Source: Streptomyces spororaveus
GTDB taxonomy: Bacteria; Actinomycetota; Actinomycetes; Streptomycetales; Streptomycetaceae
Length of the DNA: 64,000 nt
Reading direction: 5' to 3'
Assembly: GCF_016755875.1 (NCBI RefSeq)
Contig: NZ_BNED01000005.1
Span: 6,891,001 to 6,955,000 of the forward strand
Shown one piece after another: positions 17,413 to 25,327 of this stretch. Under the pieces are notes generated by a model. The model had not been told where the DNA came from. It saw only the letters and a list, made by a program, of their open reading frames with translations, and did not search any database. Position numbers and translations under genes: made by a program. The stretch's first letter is position 1. Each line of letters opens with the position of its first letter.

Positions 17413-17765
17413 GACCTCGATCCGGCGCTCGACCTGCGTCCGACGACCGGCCGGGGCCCGCCACAAGCCGCCCACGACCTCGATCCGACGCACGACCCGC
17501 GACCGACGACCGGCCGGGGCCTGGGTACAAGCCGCCCACCACCCAGTGATTCCTCGTTCACGGCGGCGGACGGCCGTCCGTGGCGGGTCATAGGCCGCCC
17601 ACCATCCGTCGGTTTCTCATTGACGGCGTCCGACGGCCGTCTGCGCGGTCATAGGCCACCGAGGACTCTCGGATGCTCCTCTTTGCCGGCGGCCGACGGC
17701 CGGTGCGCCCGCCCGGGCGCGTTGAGGGTCCTCTTTGACTGCGTCTGACTGCCGTCCGGAGGTGA
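17390..17765 (+). repeat. Tandem array of about 63-bp units, left side
   Basis: The motif GCCGCCCAC recurs at 17404, 17467, 17531 and 17594, with a decayed copy at 17655, so the spacings are 63, 64, 63 and 61 bp. A second motif GACGACCG or GACGGCCG follows each at a constant distance (about 17440, 17503, 17567, 17628, 17691 and, decayed, 17747). Units become more divergent toward the palindrome centre. Confidence 0.8.
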
Positions 17766-17783
17766 AAAGGCGTGGGACTGCGG

Positions 17784-17913
17784 CTATTTCGTCGTGGATA
17801 CAGGTCAGCGCACATGGGCGACCCAAAGGGTCGTTGGTTTGCCCCAATTGCCCCTGTCTGGGGGTTGGTTTCTGGTGTCGTGTTGGCGCTGACCCGATTC
17901 CACGACGGAATAG
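17784..17913. repeat. Central 130-bp element with 28-bp inverted ends
   Basis: Bases 17784–17811 (starting CTATTTCGTCGTGGA, ending GGTCAGCGC) are the inverse of 17886–17913 with 24 of 28 positions identical. The interior holds a perfect small hairpin, CGACCC-AAA-GGGTCG (17820–17834). This looks like a miniature inverted-repeat element or a processed stem at the centre of the large palindrome. Confidence 0.7.
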
Positions 17914-17984
17914 CGGAGGTGTCAGCCGCCAGTCCCCCTCAGAGACTCTCATCAGCCCCCAACCGGCCGCCGGTCGCAGTCTCG

Positions 17985-18224
17985 GAGGAGCGCGTAGCGA
18001 TTTGAGGCGGCTCAATGCCCAGCGTCGGCCGGTCGTCGGACGCAAGTCGGGCATCGGGCCGGGCTGGTGGGCGGCTTGTGTCCAGGCCCCGGACGGTCGT
18101 CGGTCGCAGGTCGAGAGTCGGATCGAGGTCGTGGGCGGCCTATGCCCAGCCCAAGACGGTCGTCGGACGCCGAGACTGGGGAGTCAGTGGGGGTGGTGGG
18201 CGGCCTATGTCCAGCCCAGGACGG
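17985..18224 (-). repeat. Tandem array of about 64-bp units, right side
   Basis: The reverse motif GTGGGCGGC occurs at 18067, 18131 and 18196, with a decayed copy near 18003, giving spacings of 64, 64 and 65 bp. The copy of GAGGAGCGCGTAGCGAT at about 17986 recurs at 18244 and, inverted, near 17350. The units are the same family as the left array in opposite orientation. Confidence 0.75.
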
Positions 18225-18544
18225 GGTGGAGACGCTGAGACGTGAGGAGCGCGTAGCGATTGGACGCGCCTCCCCTGATCCGGGTCTCGGTCTGGATGGG
18301 CCCCGCCTCGGGAGCGTCCCCACCCCAGTCCGGGCAGGGGGTCTCTGGCCGCCCCGTCCTGATCCTTGAGTGCCCGGCTCGTTCTTTTGGGGGCTTCTCG
18401 GCAGTCTTCGGATTTCCGGGGCGGGACGGTCGGTCAAGGGTGGCCGTCAGGCCATCGCGAAGCGACGCGACGACGAAGGAGGAGCGCCCTTGAGGGACCG
18501 GCACGACACGGAGAGACGATGAGACTGACGGGAAACCCCCATAC
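18196..18544 (-). repeat. Right arm of the large inverted repeat
   Basis: Read on the minus strand it starts at 18544 with GTATGGGGGTTTCCCGTCAG and runs to the first repeat unit at 18196. The most conserved section is 18374–18544 (171 bp). Adjacent DNA 18545–18990 is G/C-skewed low complexity with a run of related ~60-bp segments (CCGCCCCCGGTGC, CCCCCGCCGCAC) and contains no gene I can support. Confidence 0.8.
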
Positions 18545-19013
18545 GCCACTCTGGCCACCGAATGAGCAGCTTCTGCCTTCCGAAGCCACCGCTCCAGGAC
18601 CCGGCTCCGGTCGCCTGACTCCCGTATGCCGGAGCCGCCACGCCTTCCCGGTCCCGTCCGCCTGGTTCCTGTCTGCCGGAGCCGCCGCCGCGCCTTCCTG
18701 AAGTCAGCCGCTCTGCTTCCGCCCCCGGTGCTTCTGCCGCACTGTCCGGTCCCGGCCGTCCGGCTTCCGCCCCCGGTGCCCCCGCCGCACGGTCCGGTCC
18801 CGGTCGCCCGGCTTCGCCCCGGTGCCCCCGCCACACCATCCGGTCCCGCCCGCTCGGCCCCGCCCCCGCCCCGCCCCGCCCCCCGCCTTCGGCGGGCTCG
18901 GCACGGTGCGCCGGGGTGTCAGAGCGTGCCAGAAGGGTGGCCTCGGGGCTGGTTTCTGACGTACCGTCATATTCGCCCGAGCCGCCACCCGAAGCTGCCC
19001 CAGGAGGTTCGCC

Positions 19014-20150
19014 ATGCCCGCCGACCGGCCCGTCGCGCTCGACGAGTACCCCATCCACCAGGCCCCCTTGTCGATGAAGCATGTGGTCAGCGGCGACCGA
19101 AACGCCTACGACCGCTGCATCTTCCACGTCTTCGACCACGCCGGCCGCGCCGTCCTGATACTCGGCCTCGGGGTCTACCCCAACGCCGGGGTCATCGACG
19201 CCTACGCCACCCTCCGCGTCGGCGACGAGCTGCTCGCCGTCCGGGCCTCCGACGCCCTCACCGACGACCGGATGAACCTCTCGGTGGGACCGCTGTCCAT
19301 CACCGTCGACGTGCCGCTCAAGCGGCTCACGCTCCGCTGCGCTCCCGATCCGGCCGACCCGCACGGGCTCTCGTACGACATCACCTGGACCGCCGAGTTC
19401 CCTGCCGTCTGGGAGCCGCACCACGTCCAGCGGCGCGGTGACCGCCTCATGCTGGAAGGCCGCCGCTTCGTCCAGGCCGGCCAGGTCACCGGGAGCATCC
19501 GGGCCAAGGGCGAGGAGTTCACCCTCACGCCGGGGGAGTGGACCGGCACCCGCGACCGGAGTTGGGGCGTGCGGCCGATTCCCGGCGAGGAGGGGGGCCG
19601 CGCTGCCGAGGAGTACCGCCCCGAGGGCTTTCACTGGCTGTGGATCCCGGTCCGCTTCGAGGACCGCTTCGTCATGGTCATCGCCCAGGAGGACGCCGAC
19701 GGCCACCGCACCCTGAACGAGGCCGTGCAGGTCTTCCCCGAGGGCAGTGGACGCCGTGACGTCCAACTCGGCTGGCCGCACACCGACATCCGCTACCGGC
19801 CCGGCAGCCGGCACCCCGAGCGGGCCGTCGTGCACCTGACCGATCCCGCCGACCGCAAGCCCCTCGAACTGGGCGTGGAGATCCTGAACTCCTCCCCGCT
19901 CGCCGTCGGCGCCGGCTACCCGCCCGCCGGTGACTGGCAGCACGGCACCTGGCAGGGCCGCGGCTGGAGCGACCGCCGCGTCTACGACCTCTCCGACCCC
20001 GCGGCCCATCCGATGGCCGCCTACGGGGTGACCGACCACTCGGCCCGCTTCACCCTCGACGGGCGGATCGGCCACGGCATCTTCGAGCACGGCAGCTTCG
20101 GGCGACACGACCCGAGCGGATTCGCCGACTACTCCTCCGTCGCCCAGTAG
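19014..20150 (+). CDS. CrtC/lipocalin-like hypothetical protein
   Basis: A 378-residue soluble beta-rich protein with no signal peptide. Its pattern of paired beta-sheet segments and conserved motifs (GLGVYPNAGVIDAYATL, TRDRSWGVRP at about residues 183–192, FHWLWIPVRFEDRFVMVI, and GIFEHGSFG near the end) resembles the carotenoid 1,2-hydratase/AttH-like lipocalin group. The Arg-Asp-x-Ser-Trp-Gly-x-Arg motif is characteristic of that fold. The substrate is unknown; a hydrophobic ligand is likely. AGGAGG lies 7 nt before the ATG. The next gene, an APH-type kinase, starts 15 nt downstream, so the two are an operon and probably act on the same lipid-like compound. Confidence 0.75.
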   Translation: MPADRPVALDEYPIHQAPLSMKHVVSGDRNAYDRCIFHVFDHAGRAVLILGLGVYPNAGVIDAYATLRVGDELLAVRASDALTDDRMNLSVGPLSITVDVPLKRLTLRCAPDPADPHGLSYDITWTAEFPAVWEPHHVQRRGDRLMLEGRRFVQAGQVTGSIRAKGEEFTLTPGEWTGTRDRSWGVRPIPGEEGGRAAEEYRPEGFHWLWIPVRFEDRFVMVIAQEDADGHRTLNEAVQVFPEGSGRRDVQLGWPHTDIRYRPGSRHPERAVVHLTDPADRKPLELGVEILNSSPLAVGAGYPPAGDWQHGTWQGRGWSDRRVYDLSDPAAHPMAAYGVTDHSARFTLDGRIGHGIFEHGSFGRHDPSGFADYSSVAQ

Positions 20151-20165
20151 GAAAGGGGATCGACC

Positions 20166-21263
20166 ATGGCCACCGCACCACGTCCGCGCACCTCCACCCG
20201 GGAGCCCGAGGAGCTCGGCCGCCGCCTCGCCGCCTGGCTGGGCGCCAGGCTCCCCGGCGCGCGCGTCACCAACGTCCGCGTCCCCGGATCCAACGGGATG
20301 TCCAGCGAGACCCTGCTGTTCGACATAGAGCACCCCGACACCCCGCTGCGGGCCTGCGCGCTGCGCCTCGCCGCTGACCCGGCCGCCTACACCGTCTTCC
20401 CGACGTACGACATGCCGCGCCAGCACCGCGTGATGAGTCTGGTGGCCGAGCACACGGACCTGCCCGTCCCGCGCGTGCAGTGGCTGGAAGAGGATCCGGG
20501 GCCGCTGGGGGCGCCGTTCTTCGTGATGGCCCGCGCGGAGGGCCGGGTGCCGCCCGACGTCATGCCCTACACCTACGAGGGCAACTGGCTGCACGCCGCC
20601 ACCGACGCCGAGCGTGCCGCCCTCCAGGAGGCGAGCGTCTCGCTGCTGGCCCGGCTGCACGACCAGTTCCCGTCCAAGGAGGCGGAGTTCCTCCTCCCCG
20701 ACGGCGAGGGCACCCCGCTGCGCCGGCACGTGGACGCCCAACGGGCCTACTACTCCTGGGTGGTGGGCGGGCTCGCCCCGTCCCCGCTCATCGAGCGGGC
20801 GTTCGCCCGTCTGGAGGAGCTGTGGCCGCGGGACGAGGGCCCCGCCGTGCTCAACTGGGGCGACGCCCGGATCGGCAACGTCATCTACGACGGCTTCACA
20901 CCGGTGGCCGTACTGGACTGGGAGATGGCGGCGTACGCCCCGCGCGAGGTGGACCTCGGCTGGACCGTCTACCTGCACCGGTTCTTCCAGGACCTCACGG
21001 TCGGTTTCGGCCAGCCAGGCCTGCCGGACTTCCTGCGCCGCGAGGACCTGGAGCGCCGGTACGCCGAACTCACCGGCCACACCCCGCGGGACATGGAGTT
21101 CCACACCCTCTACGCGGCCCTGCGGCACGGGATCGTGATGCTGCGCATCGCCTACCGGCAGGCCCACTTCGGCGAGGTCGAGGTCCCGGCGGACCCGGAC
21201 AGCCTGATCCTGCACCACGCCGCCCTGACGGCCATGGTGCAGGGAACGTACTGGCAGGGGTAG
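20166..21263 (+). CDS. APH-family phosphotransferase
   Basis: A 365-residue kinase-like protein of the aminoglycoside phosphotransferase/choline kinase fold. The N-lobe has SNGMSSETLLFDI in place of the nucleotide loop. The catalytic loop is LNWGDARIGNVIYDG (about residues 237–251), where the Asp of WGD is the presumed base. The metal-binding DWE follows in VAVLDWEMAAY. The His usual in HGD is replaced by Trp, as in acyl-CoA dehydrogenase-linked APH proteins such as the ACAD10/11 type. A small hydroxylated lipid or hydroxyacyl substrate is plausible. It is coupled to the CrtC-like gene upstream. Confidence 0.85.
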   Translation: MATAPRPRTSTREPEELGRRLAAWLGARLPGARVTNVRVPGSNGMSSETLLFDIEHPDTPLRACALRLAADPAAYTVFPTYDMPRQHRVMSLVAEHTDLPVPRVQWLEEDPGPLGAPFFVMARAEGRVPPDVMPYTYEGNWLHAATDAERAALQEASVSLLARLHDQFPSKEAEFLLPDGEGTPLRRHVDAQRAYYSWVVGGLAPSPLIERAFARLEELWPRDEGPAVLNWGDARIGNVIYDGFTPVAVLDWEMAAYAPREVDLGWTVYLHRFFQDLTVGFGQPGLPDFLRREDLERRYAELTGHTPRDMEFHTLYAALRHGIVMLRIAYRQAHFGEVEVPADPDSLILHHAALTAMVQGTYWQG

Positions 21264-21279
21264 GGGAGCGGCGCGGCCG

Positions 21280-21759
21280 TCAGGCCGCCTGCGCGTGCTG
21301 CTGCCGCGTCTGCGCCTGCGGCCGCGGCAGCACGGGGCTCACCACGCGGACCGGGCGCGAGCCCGGACCGCCGACGTGGGAGAAGGGCTGAGTGCGCCAG
21401 TCCAGGCCCTGGGGCAGGGCCGGCAGGACGACGGATTCGAGGTCCTGCACCTCCACCTGCTGGATCATGCCGACGGTGGGCAGCGCGTCGCTCGCGGGCC
21501 GCCCGGTGCCCGCGCACACGGTGAGGCCGAAGGGGTTCCACGGGGTCAGGCAGAGGGCGTGCTGCGGCAGGTACTCCTCGTCCGCGACGAGGGCGATCGA
21601 CTGGCCGCAGTCGGGGCAGATCGCGTGGTGGATCTCGAATCCCTCGGTCTCGTCGAGGTAGTCGCCGTCCCCGCCGTCGTCCGGGTAGGTGCCGTCCGCG
21701 GATTCGAGCGGTTCCAGGGGCTCCGGTTCGGTGCGACCGGTGCGCTTGGTGTTCTGCAT
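21280..21759 (-). CDS. Hypothetical protein with a CPDCG zinc-knuckle-like motif
   Basis: A 159-residue protein from ATG 21759, preceded by AAGGGGGAA at good spacing. The N-terminus is acidic and disordered. HHAICPDCGQSIALV (about residues 44–58) resembles half of a zinc ribbon, with further cysteines at LCLTPWNPFGLTVC (about 69–82). The C-terminal 40 residues are Pro/Gln/Arg-rich. No family recognised. It is convergent with the kinase gene and about 200 bp from the divergent Lrp gene. Confidence 0.7.
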   Translation of the reverse strand: MQNTKRTGRTEPEPLEPLESADGTYPDDGGDGDYLDETEGFEIHHAICPDCGQSIALVADEEYLPQHALCLTPWNPFGLTVCAGTGRPASDALPTVGMIQQVEVQDLESVVLPALPQGLDWRTQPFSHVGGPGSRPVRVVSPVLPRPQAQTRQQHAQAA

Positions 21760-21967
21760 GGATGTATTCCCCCTTGGGTGGGCCGGGCGGGCAGGTTCTT
21801 CGGCCTCGGCCACAGCAAGCAATTCCCGTCGAGCGTCACGAGTAACCACAACGGACCGGCCTCCACCTGCATACCCCTGTGGCCTTGGTCACATGCCTGC
21901 CGCAGATGCCTCCAGTGGGCGGACACCACTGGGCCTGGAGTGCCCTTGGGCCGTAAGTTGAGCGGCT

Positions 21968-22417
21968 ATGAGCGCAATGGAGGAGCTGGACCGCCAGATC
22001 GTGGATCTGCTCGTGCGGGACGGGCGGATGAGCTACACGGATCTGGGCAAGGCCACGGGACTGTCCACGTCGGCAGTCCATCAGCGAGTACGACGTCTGG
22101 AGCAGCGCGGGGTCATCCGCGGCTATGCGGCCGTGGTCGATCCGGAGGCCGTCGGCCTGCCGCTGACCGCGTTCATCTCGGTCAAGCCCTTCGACCCTAG
22201 TGCCCCGGACGACATCGCGGACCGGCTGGCCGGCGTCCCCGAGATCGAGGCCTGCCACAGCGTCGCGGGCGATGAGAACTACATCCTGAAGGTGCGCGTC
22301 GCCACCCCCCTGGAGCTGGAAGACCTCCTGGGCCGCCTGCGGGCCCTCGCCCACGTCTCGACGCGCACGACGGTCGTCCTGTCCACCCCCTACGAGGCGC
22401 GCCCGCCCCGCGTCTGA
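21968..22417 (+). CDS. Lrp/AsnC-family transcriptional regulator
   Basis: A 149-residue one-component regulator. The N-terminal winged helix is typical (MEELDRQIVDLLVRDGRMSY, then GLSTSAVHQRVRRLEQRGVIRGY), and the C-terminal RAM/ligand-sensing domain covers about residues 65–140 (CHSVAGDENYILKVRV). Lrp proteins assemble as dimers to octamers and sense amino acids. The candidate target is the amidohydrolase gene 95 nt downstream on the same strand. TAAGTT 8 nt before the ATG hints at a very short leader. Confidence 0.92.
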   Translation: MSAMEELDRQIVDLLVRDGRMSYTDLGKATGLSTSAVHQRVRRLEQRGVIRGYAAVVDPEAVGLPLTAFISVKPFDPSAPDDIADRLAGVPEIEACHSVAGDENYILKVRVATPLELEDLLGRLRALAHVSTRTTVVLSTPYEARPPRV

Positions 22418-22512
22418 ACCGCGCCCGCCCCGCGCCCGCCCCGTGTCCGGGCGGGGACCGAGAGGGGACCCGGTGGTCGGGCCGGGGTGGGCGACGCGGG
22501 ACACTGGTCGGC

Positions 22513-24141
22513 ATGACTGACCGCACCGCCCACTCCGCCGAGGCCGCCGGAGCACCGACCAGGACCGTTCTCCTCCGCGGGGGCGAGGTGCACAGCCCCG
22601 CCGACCCCTTCGCCACCGCGATGGTCGTCGAGCGCGGCCGTATCGCCTGGGTCGGTTCGGAGGGCGCCGCCGACGCCTTCGCGCAGGGCGTGGACGAGGT
22701 CGTCGACCTGGGCGGCGCGCTCGTCACGCCGGCCTTCACCGACGCCCACGTGCACACCACCTCCGCGGGTCTGGCCCTCACCGGGCTGGACCTCACCGGC
22801 GCGCGCACCCTGTCGGCCGCGCTGGACCTGGTACGCGCGTACGCCGCGAGCCGGCCGGCCGACCGGGTGCTGCTCGGGCACGGCTGGGACGCCTCCCGCT
22901 GGCCCGAGCGCCGGGCCCCGTACCGCGCCGAACTCGACGAGGCCACCGGTGGCCGCCCGCTCTACCTCAGCCGCGTCGACGTGCACTCGGCCGTGGTCAC
23001 CACGGCCCTGCTCGCCCTCGTCCCGGGGGTCCGGCCCGACGGCGACCGGCCGCTGACCGCCGACGACCACCACGCCGTGCGGCGGGCCGCGCTGGCCGCC
23101 GTCACCCCCGCCCAGCGCGCCGAGGCGCAGCGGGCCGCCCTCGACCGGGCCGCCTCGCTGGGCATCGGCTCCGTCCACGAGTGCGGCGGGCCCGAGATCT
23201 CCTCGCCCGAGGACTTCACGGGGCTGCTCGCCCTGGCCGCCGAGCGGCCCGGGCCGCGCGTCTTCGGGTACTGGGCCGACCGGGACCTCGGGCTGGCCAG
23301 GGAGCTGGGAGCCGTCGGAGCCGCCGGGGACCTGTTCGTGGACGGGGCCCTCGGCTCGCACACGGCCTGCCTGCACGCCCCGTACGCGGACGCCGCGCAC
23401 ACCGGTACCGGATACCTCGACGTGCGCGCCGTCACCGAGCACGTGGCGGCCTGTACCGAGGAGGGGCTCCAGGCCGGATTCCACGCCATCGGGGACGCCG
23501 CGATCACCGCCGTCGTCGAGGGCGTGCGGGCGGCCGCCGAGAAGGTGGGCCTGGCCCGTGTCCGCGCCGCCCGGCACCGGGTGGAGCACGCGGAGATGAT
23601 GACCCCCGCCACCATCGCCGCCTTCGCGGAGCTGGGGCTGACCGCTTCCGTGCAGCCCGCGTTCGACGCGGCCTGGGGCGGCGAGGACGGTATGTACGCC
23701 GACCGGCTCGGCGCCGGGCGGGCCCGTACCCTCAACCCGTACGCGGCCATGCTCAAGGCCGGTGTCCCTCTGGCCTTCGGCTCGGACGCGCCGGTCACCC
23801 CGCTCGACCCGTGGGGCACCGTCCGCGCGGCCGCCTTCCACCGCACCCCCGAGCACAGGATCTCCGTACGGGCCGCCTTCACCGCCCACACCCGGGGCGG
23901 CTGGCGGGCGCTGGGCCGGGACGACGCGGGTGTCCTCGTCCCCGGCGCGCCCGCCGACTACGCGGTCTGGCAGACGGGTGACCTGGTCGTCCAGGCCCCC
24001 GACGACCGGGTCGCCCGCTGGTCCACCGACCCCCGCTCGGGTACCCCCGGACTGCCCGACCTGAGCCCCGGATCGGCACTGCCGGTGTGCCTCGCCACGG
24101 TCGTCGGCGGGCGGGAGGTATTCGTACGCCCACAGGGGTGA
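22513..24141 (+). CDS. YtcJ-like metal-dependent amidohydrolase
   Basis: A 542-residue amidohydrolase-superfamily enzyme with the composite layout of the YtcJ group: an N-terminal beta-sandwich segment, the first metal motif DAHVHTTSAG (about residues 77–86), a long insert, FHAIGDAAI (about 327–335), the HRVEHAEMM strand (about 356–364) and the final metal Asp in FGSDAPVTPLDPW. The substrate is probably an N-acyl or amide compound but cannot be named. The GC-rich gap upstream has GACACT 7 nt before the ATG and no Shine-Dalgarno site. It follows an Lrp regulator that may control it. Confidence 0.9.
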   Translation: MTDRTAHSAEAAGAPTRTVLLRGGEVHSPADPFATAMVVERGRIAWVGSEGAADAFAQGVDEVVDLGGALVTPAFTDAHVHTTSAGLALTGLDLTGARTLSAALDLVRAYAASRPADRVLLGHGWDASRWPERRAPYRAELDEATGGRPLYLSRVDVHSAVVTTALLALVPGVRPDGDRPLTADDHHAVRRAALAAVTPAQRAEAQRAALDRAASLGIGSVHECGGPEISSPEDFTGLLALAAERPGPRVFGYWADRDLGLARELGAVGAAGDLFVDGALGSHTACLHAPYADAAHTGTGYLDVRAVTEHVAACTEEGLQAGFHAIGDAAITAVVEGVRAAAEKVGLARVRAARHRVEHAEMMTPATIAAFAELGLTASVQPAFDAAWGGEDGMYADRLGAGRARTLNPYAAMLKAGVPLAFGSDAPVTPLDPWGTVRAAAFHRTPEHRISVRAAFTAHTRGGWRALGRDDAGVLVPGAPADYAVWQTGDLVVQAPDDRVARWSTDPRSGTPGLPDLSPGSALPVCLATVVGGREVFVRPQG

Positions 24142-24445
24142 TCCGGCGGGCCTCGGTTCGGTACGGGCGGTCGGACCCGGATAGGTTCGGCCGGGTCCAC
24201 CACAGGAAGTCCGTGCCGGACGACTCCGTCTGCGCAGCGCGCCCGCGCCTCGGGGGCGAGGGAAGGTTTCGCCGGGCGGCGGGTGGCCCCGGGTCGGGGT
24301 CCGCGGTCCAGTAGACAACGGTCACGGCGGCCCGCAGCCAGCGGGTGTCTGACCGGCCCGAAGGACCACGGGCCCCGGCCACTGTTCTAAAGTCATCCTC
24401 TGCGACCAGACGTACAGGACGTGCAAGCGCACAAAAGGGGACTCA
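24142..24445 (+). promoter_or_regulatory. Intergenic region upstream of ppm1
   Basis: These 304 bases contain no supported gene. The last 80 nt have AT-richer sequence around TTCTAAAGTCATC (about 24385–24397) that could be the -10 region for ppm1, and AAAAGGGGA at 24434 as ribosome-binding site. The rest is GC-rich and shows no strong hairpin. Confidence 0.35.
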
Positions 24446-25267
24446 GTGAGCGACGGCGGACAGCGGACCTACGGACCGCTCGGTACGGCCTTGGTGATCA
24501 TTCCGACCTACAACGAGGCGGAGAACATCGGGCTGATCGTCGGGCGTGTGCGCGCGGCCGTGCCCGAGGCCCACATCCTCGTCGCGGACGACAACAGCCC
24601 GGACGGCACCGGCAAGCTCGCCGACGAGCTGGCGGCCGGCGACGACCACGTCCACGTGCTGCACCGCAAGGGCAAGGAGGGGCTGGGCGCCGCCTACCTG
24701 GCCGGCTTCCTCTGGGCCCTGGAGCAGGGCTACGGGGTGATCGTCGAGATGGACGCCGACGGCTCCCACCAGCCCGAGGAGCTGCCCCGCCTGCTGACCG
24801 CGCTGGCCGGCGCGGACCTGGTCCTGGGCTCCCGCTGGGTGCCGGGCGGGCGGGTGGTGAACTGGCCCAAGAGCCGGGAGTTCCTTTCGCGCGGCGGTTC
24901 CACCTACTCCCGGCTGATGCTGAACCTCCCGATGCGGGACGTGACCGGCGGCTACCGGGCCTTCCGCCGGGAGACCCTGGAAGGACTGGGGCTGGACGAG
25001 GTGGCCTCGGCGGGCTACTGCTTCCAGGTCGACCTGGCGCGCAGGGCGGTGCAGAAGGGCTTCCGTGTGGTGGAGGTCCCCATCACGTTCGTCGAGCGTG
25101 AGTTCGGCGACAGCAAGATGAGCAAGGACATCCTCGTCGAGGCGCTGTGGCGGGTCACCCAGTGGGGTATCAAGGCCCAGGCCTCCAAGCTGCTGGGCGG
25201 CGACAAGGGTGGCGAGAAGGGCAGTGACAAGGACGGCGGCAAGGGCGGCGGCCCGGGCACCCCTTAA
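24446..25267 (+). CDS. ppm1: Polyprenol monophosphomannose synthase
   Basis: This 273-residue GT2 glycosyltransferase transfers mannose from GDP-mannose to polyprenyl phosphate, the donor for protein O-mannosylation. Motifs: VIIPTYNEAENIG (about residues 16–28), VADDNSPDGT, the DAD metal motif in VEMDADGSHQP, and DVTGGYRAFRRE. The membrane Lnt-like domain of mycobacterial Ppm1 is absent, as expected for Streptomyces. The C-terminal tail is a Lys/Gly/Asp low-complexity run. The start is GTG behind AAAAGGGGA. Position next to fxsA and rbpA matches the S. coelicolor SCO1423 locus, where this gene is needed for phage phiC31 receptor glycosylation. Confidence 0.92.
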   Translation: MSDGGQRTYGPLGTALVIIPTYNEAENIGLIVGRVRAAVPEAHILVADDNSPDGTGKLADELAAGDDHVHVLHRKGKEGLGAAYLAGFLWALEQGYGVIVEMDADGSHQPEELPRLLTALAGADLVLGSRWVPGGRVVNWPKSREFLSRGGSTYSRLMLNLPMRDVTGGYRAFRRETLEGLGLDEVASAGYCFQVDLARRAVQKGFRVVEVPITFVEREFGDSKMSKDILVEALWRVTQWGIKAQASKLLGGDKGGEKGSDKDGGKGGGPGTP

Positions 25268-25327
25268 GGGATGTCCGGTACCTCCGGCTGAGGCCGCTTT
25301 TACACGGCCCCAGGCACACTGGGTGGT

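Larger units (their letters stand above)
16790..18910. repeat. About 2.1-kb imperfect palindrome without convincing genes
   Basis: The sequence from about 17071 to 17412 recurs inverted at 18196–18544. Outside the arms both flanks are G-rich low-complexity DNA that is also partly inverted (left 16890–17070, right about 18546–18860; for instance AGCTGCTC next to GCGGTGG or TCGGTGG in both). Inside the arms are 63–64-bp tandem repeats in opposite orientation, and in the centre (about 17848) a 130-bp element with 28-bp inverted ends. Open frames crossing it are Arg/Pro/Gly-rich, differ in frame between the arms and have no ribosome-binding sites. I regard it as a non-coding repeat or remnant of two inverted mobile copies. 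Confidence 0.75.

Noticed and set aside
16733..17593. A 286-codon plus-strand frame over the left half of the palindrome, with overlapping alternatives in other frames.
   Set aside because: The product is Arg/Pro/Gly-rich, has no Shine-Dalgarno site and no recognisable domain. The inverted right arm keeps the DNA but with 3-bp indels and different ends, as expected for repeat DNA and not for a conserved protein.
17390..17765. The 63-bp repeats as a CRISPR array.
   Set aside because: Units are contiguous and degenerate along their length, there are no unique spacers between constant repeats, and no cas gene is near.
18205..18834. A 209-codon minus-strand frame over the right arm, sharing text such as YGGFPSVSSSLRV with the left arm frame.
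   Set aside because: The similarity follows from the DNA repeat. Codon bias and ribosome-binding site are lacking, so I treat it as a spurious frame, although equivalents may be annotated as hypothetical proteins in other genomes.
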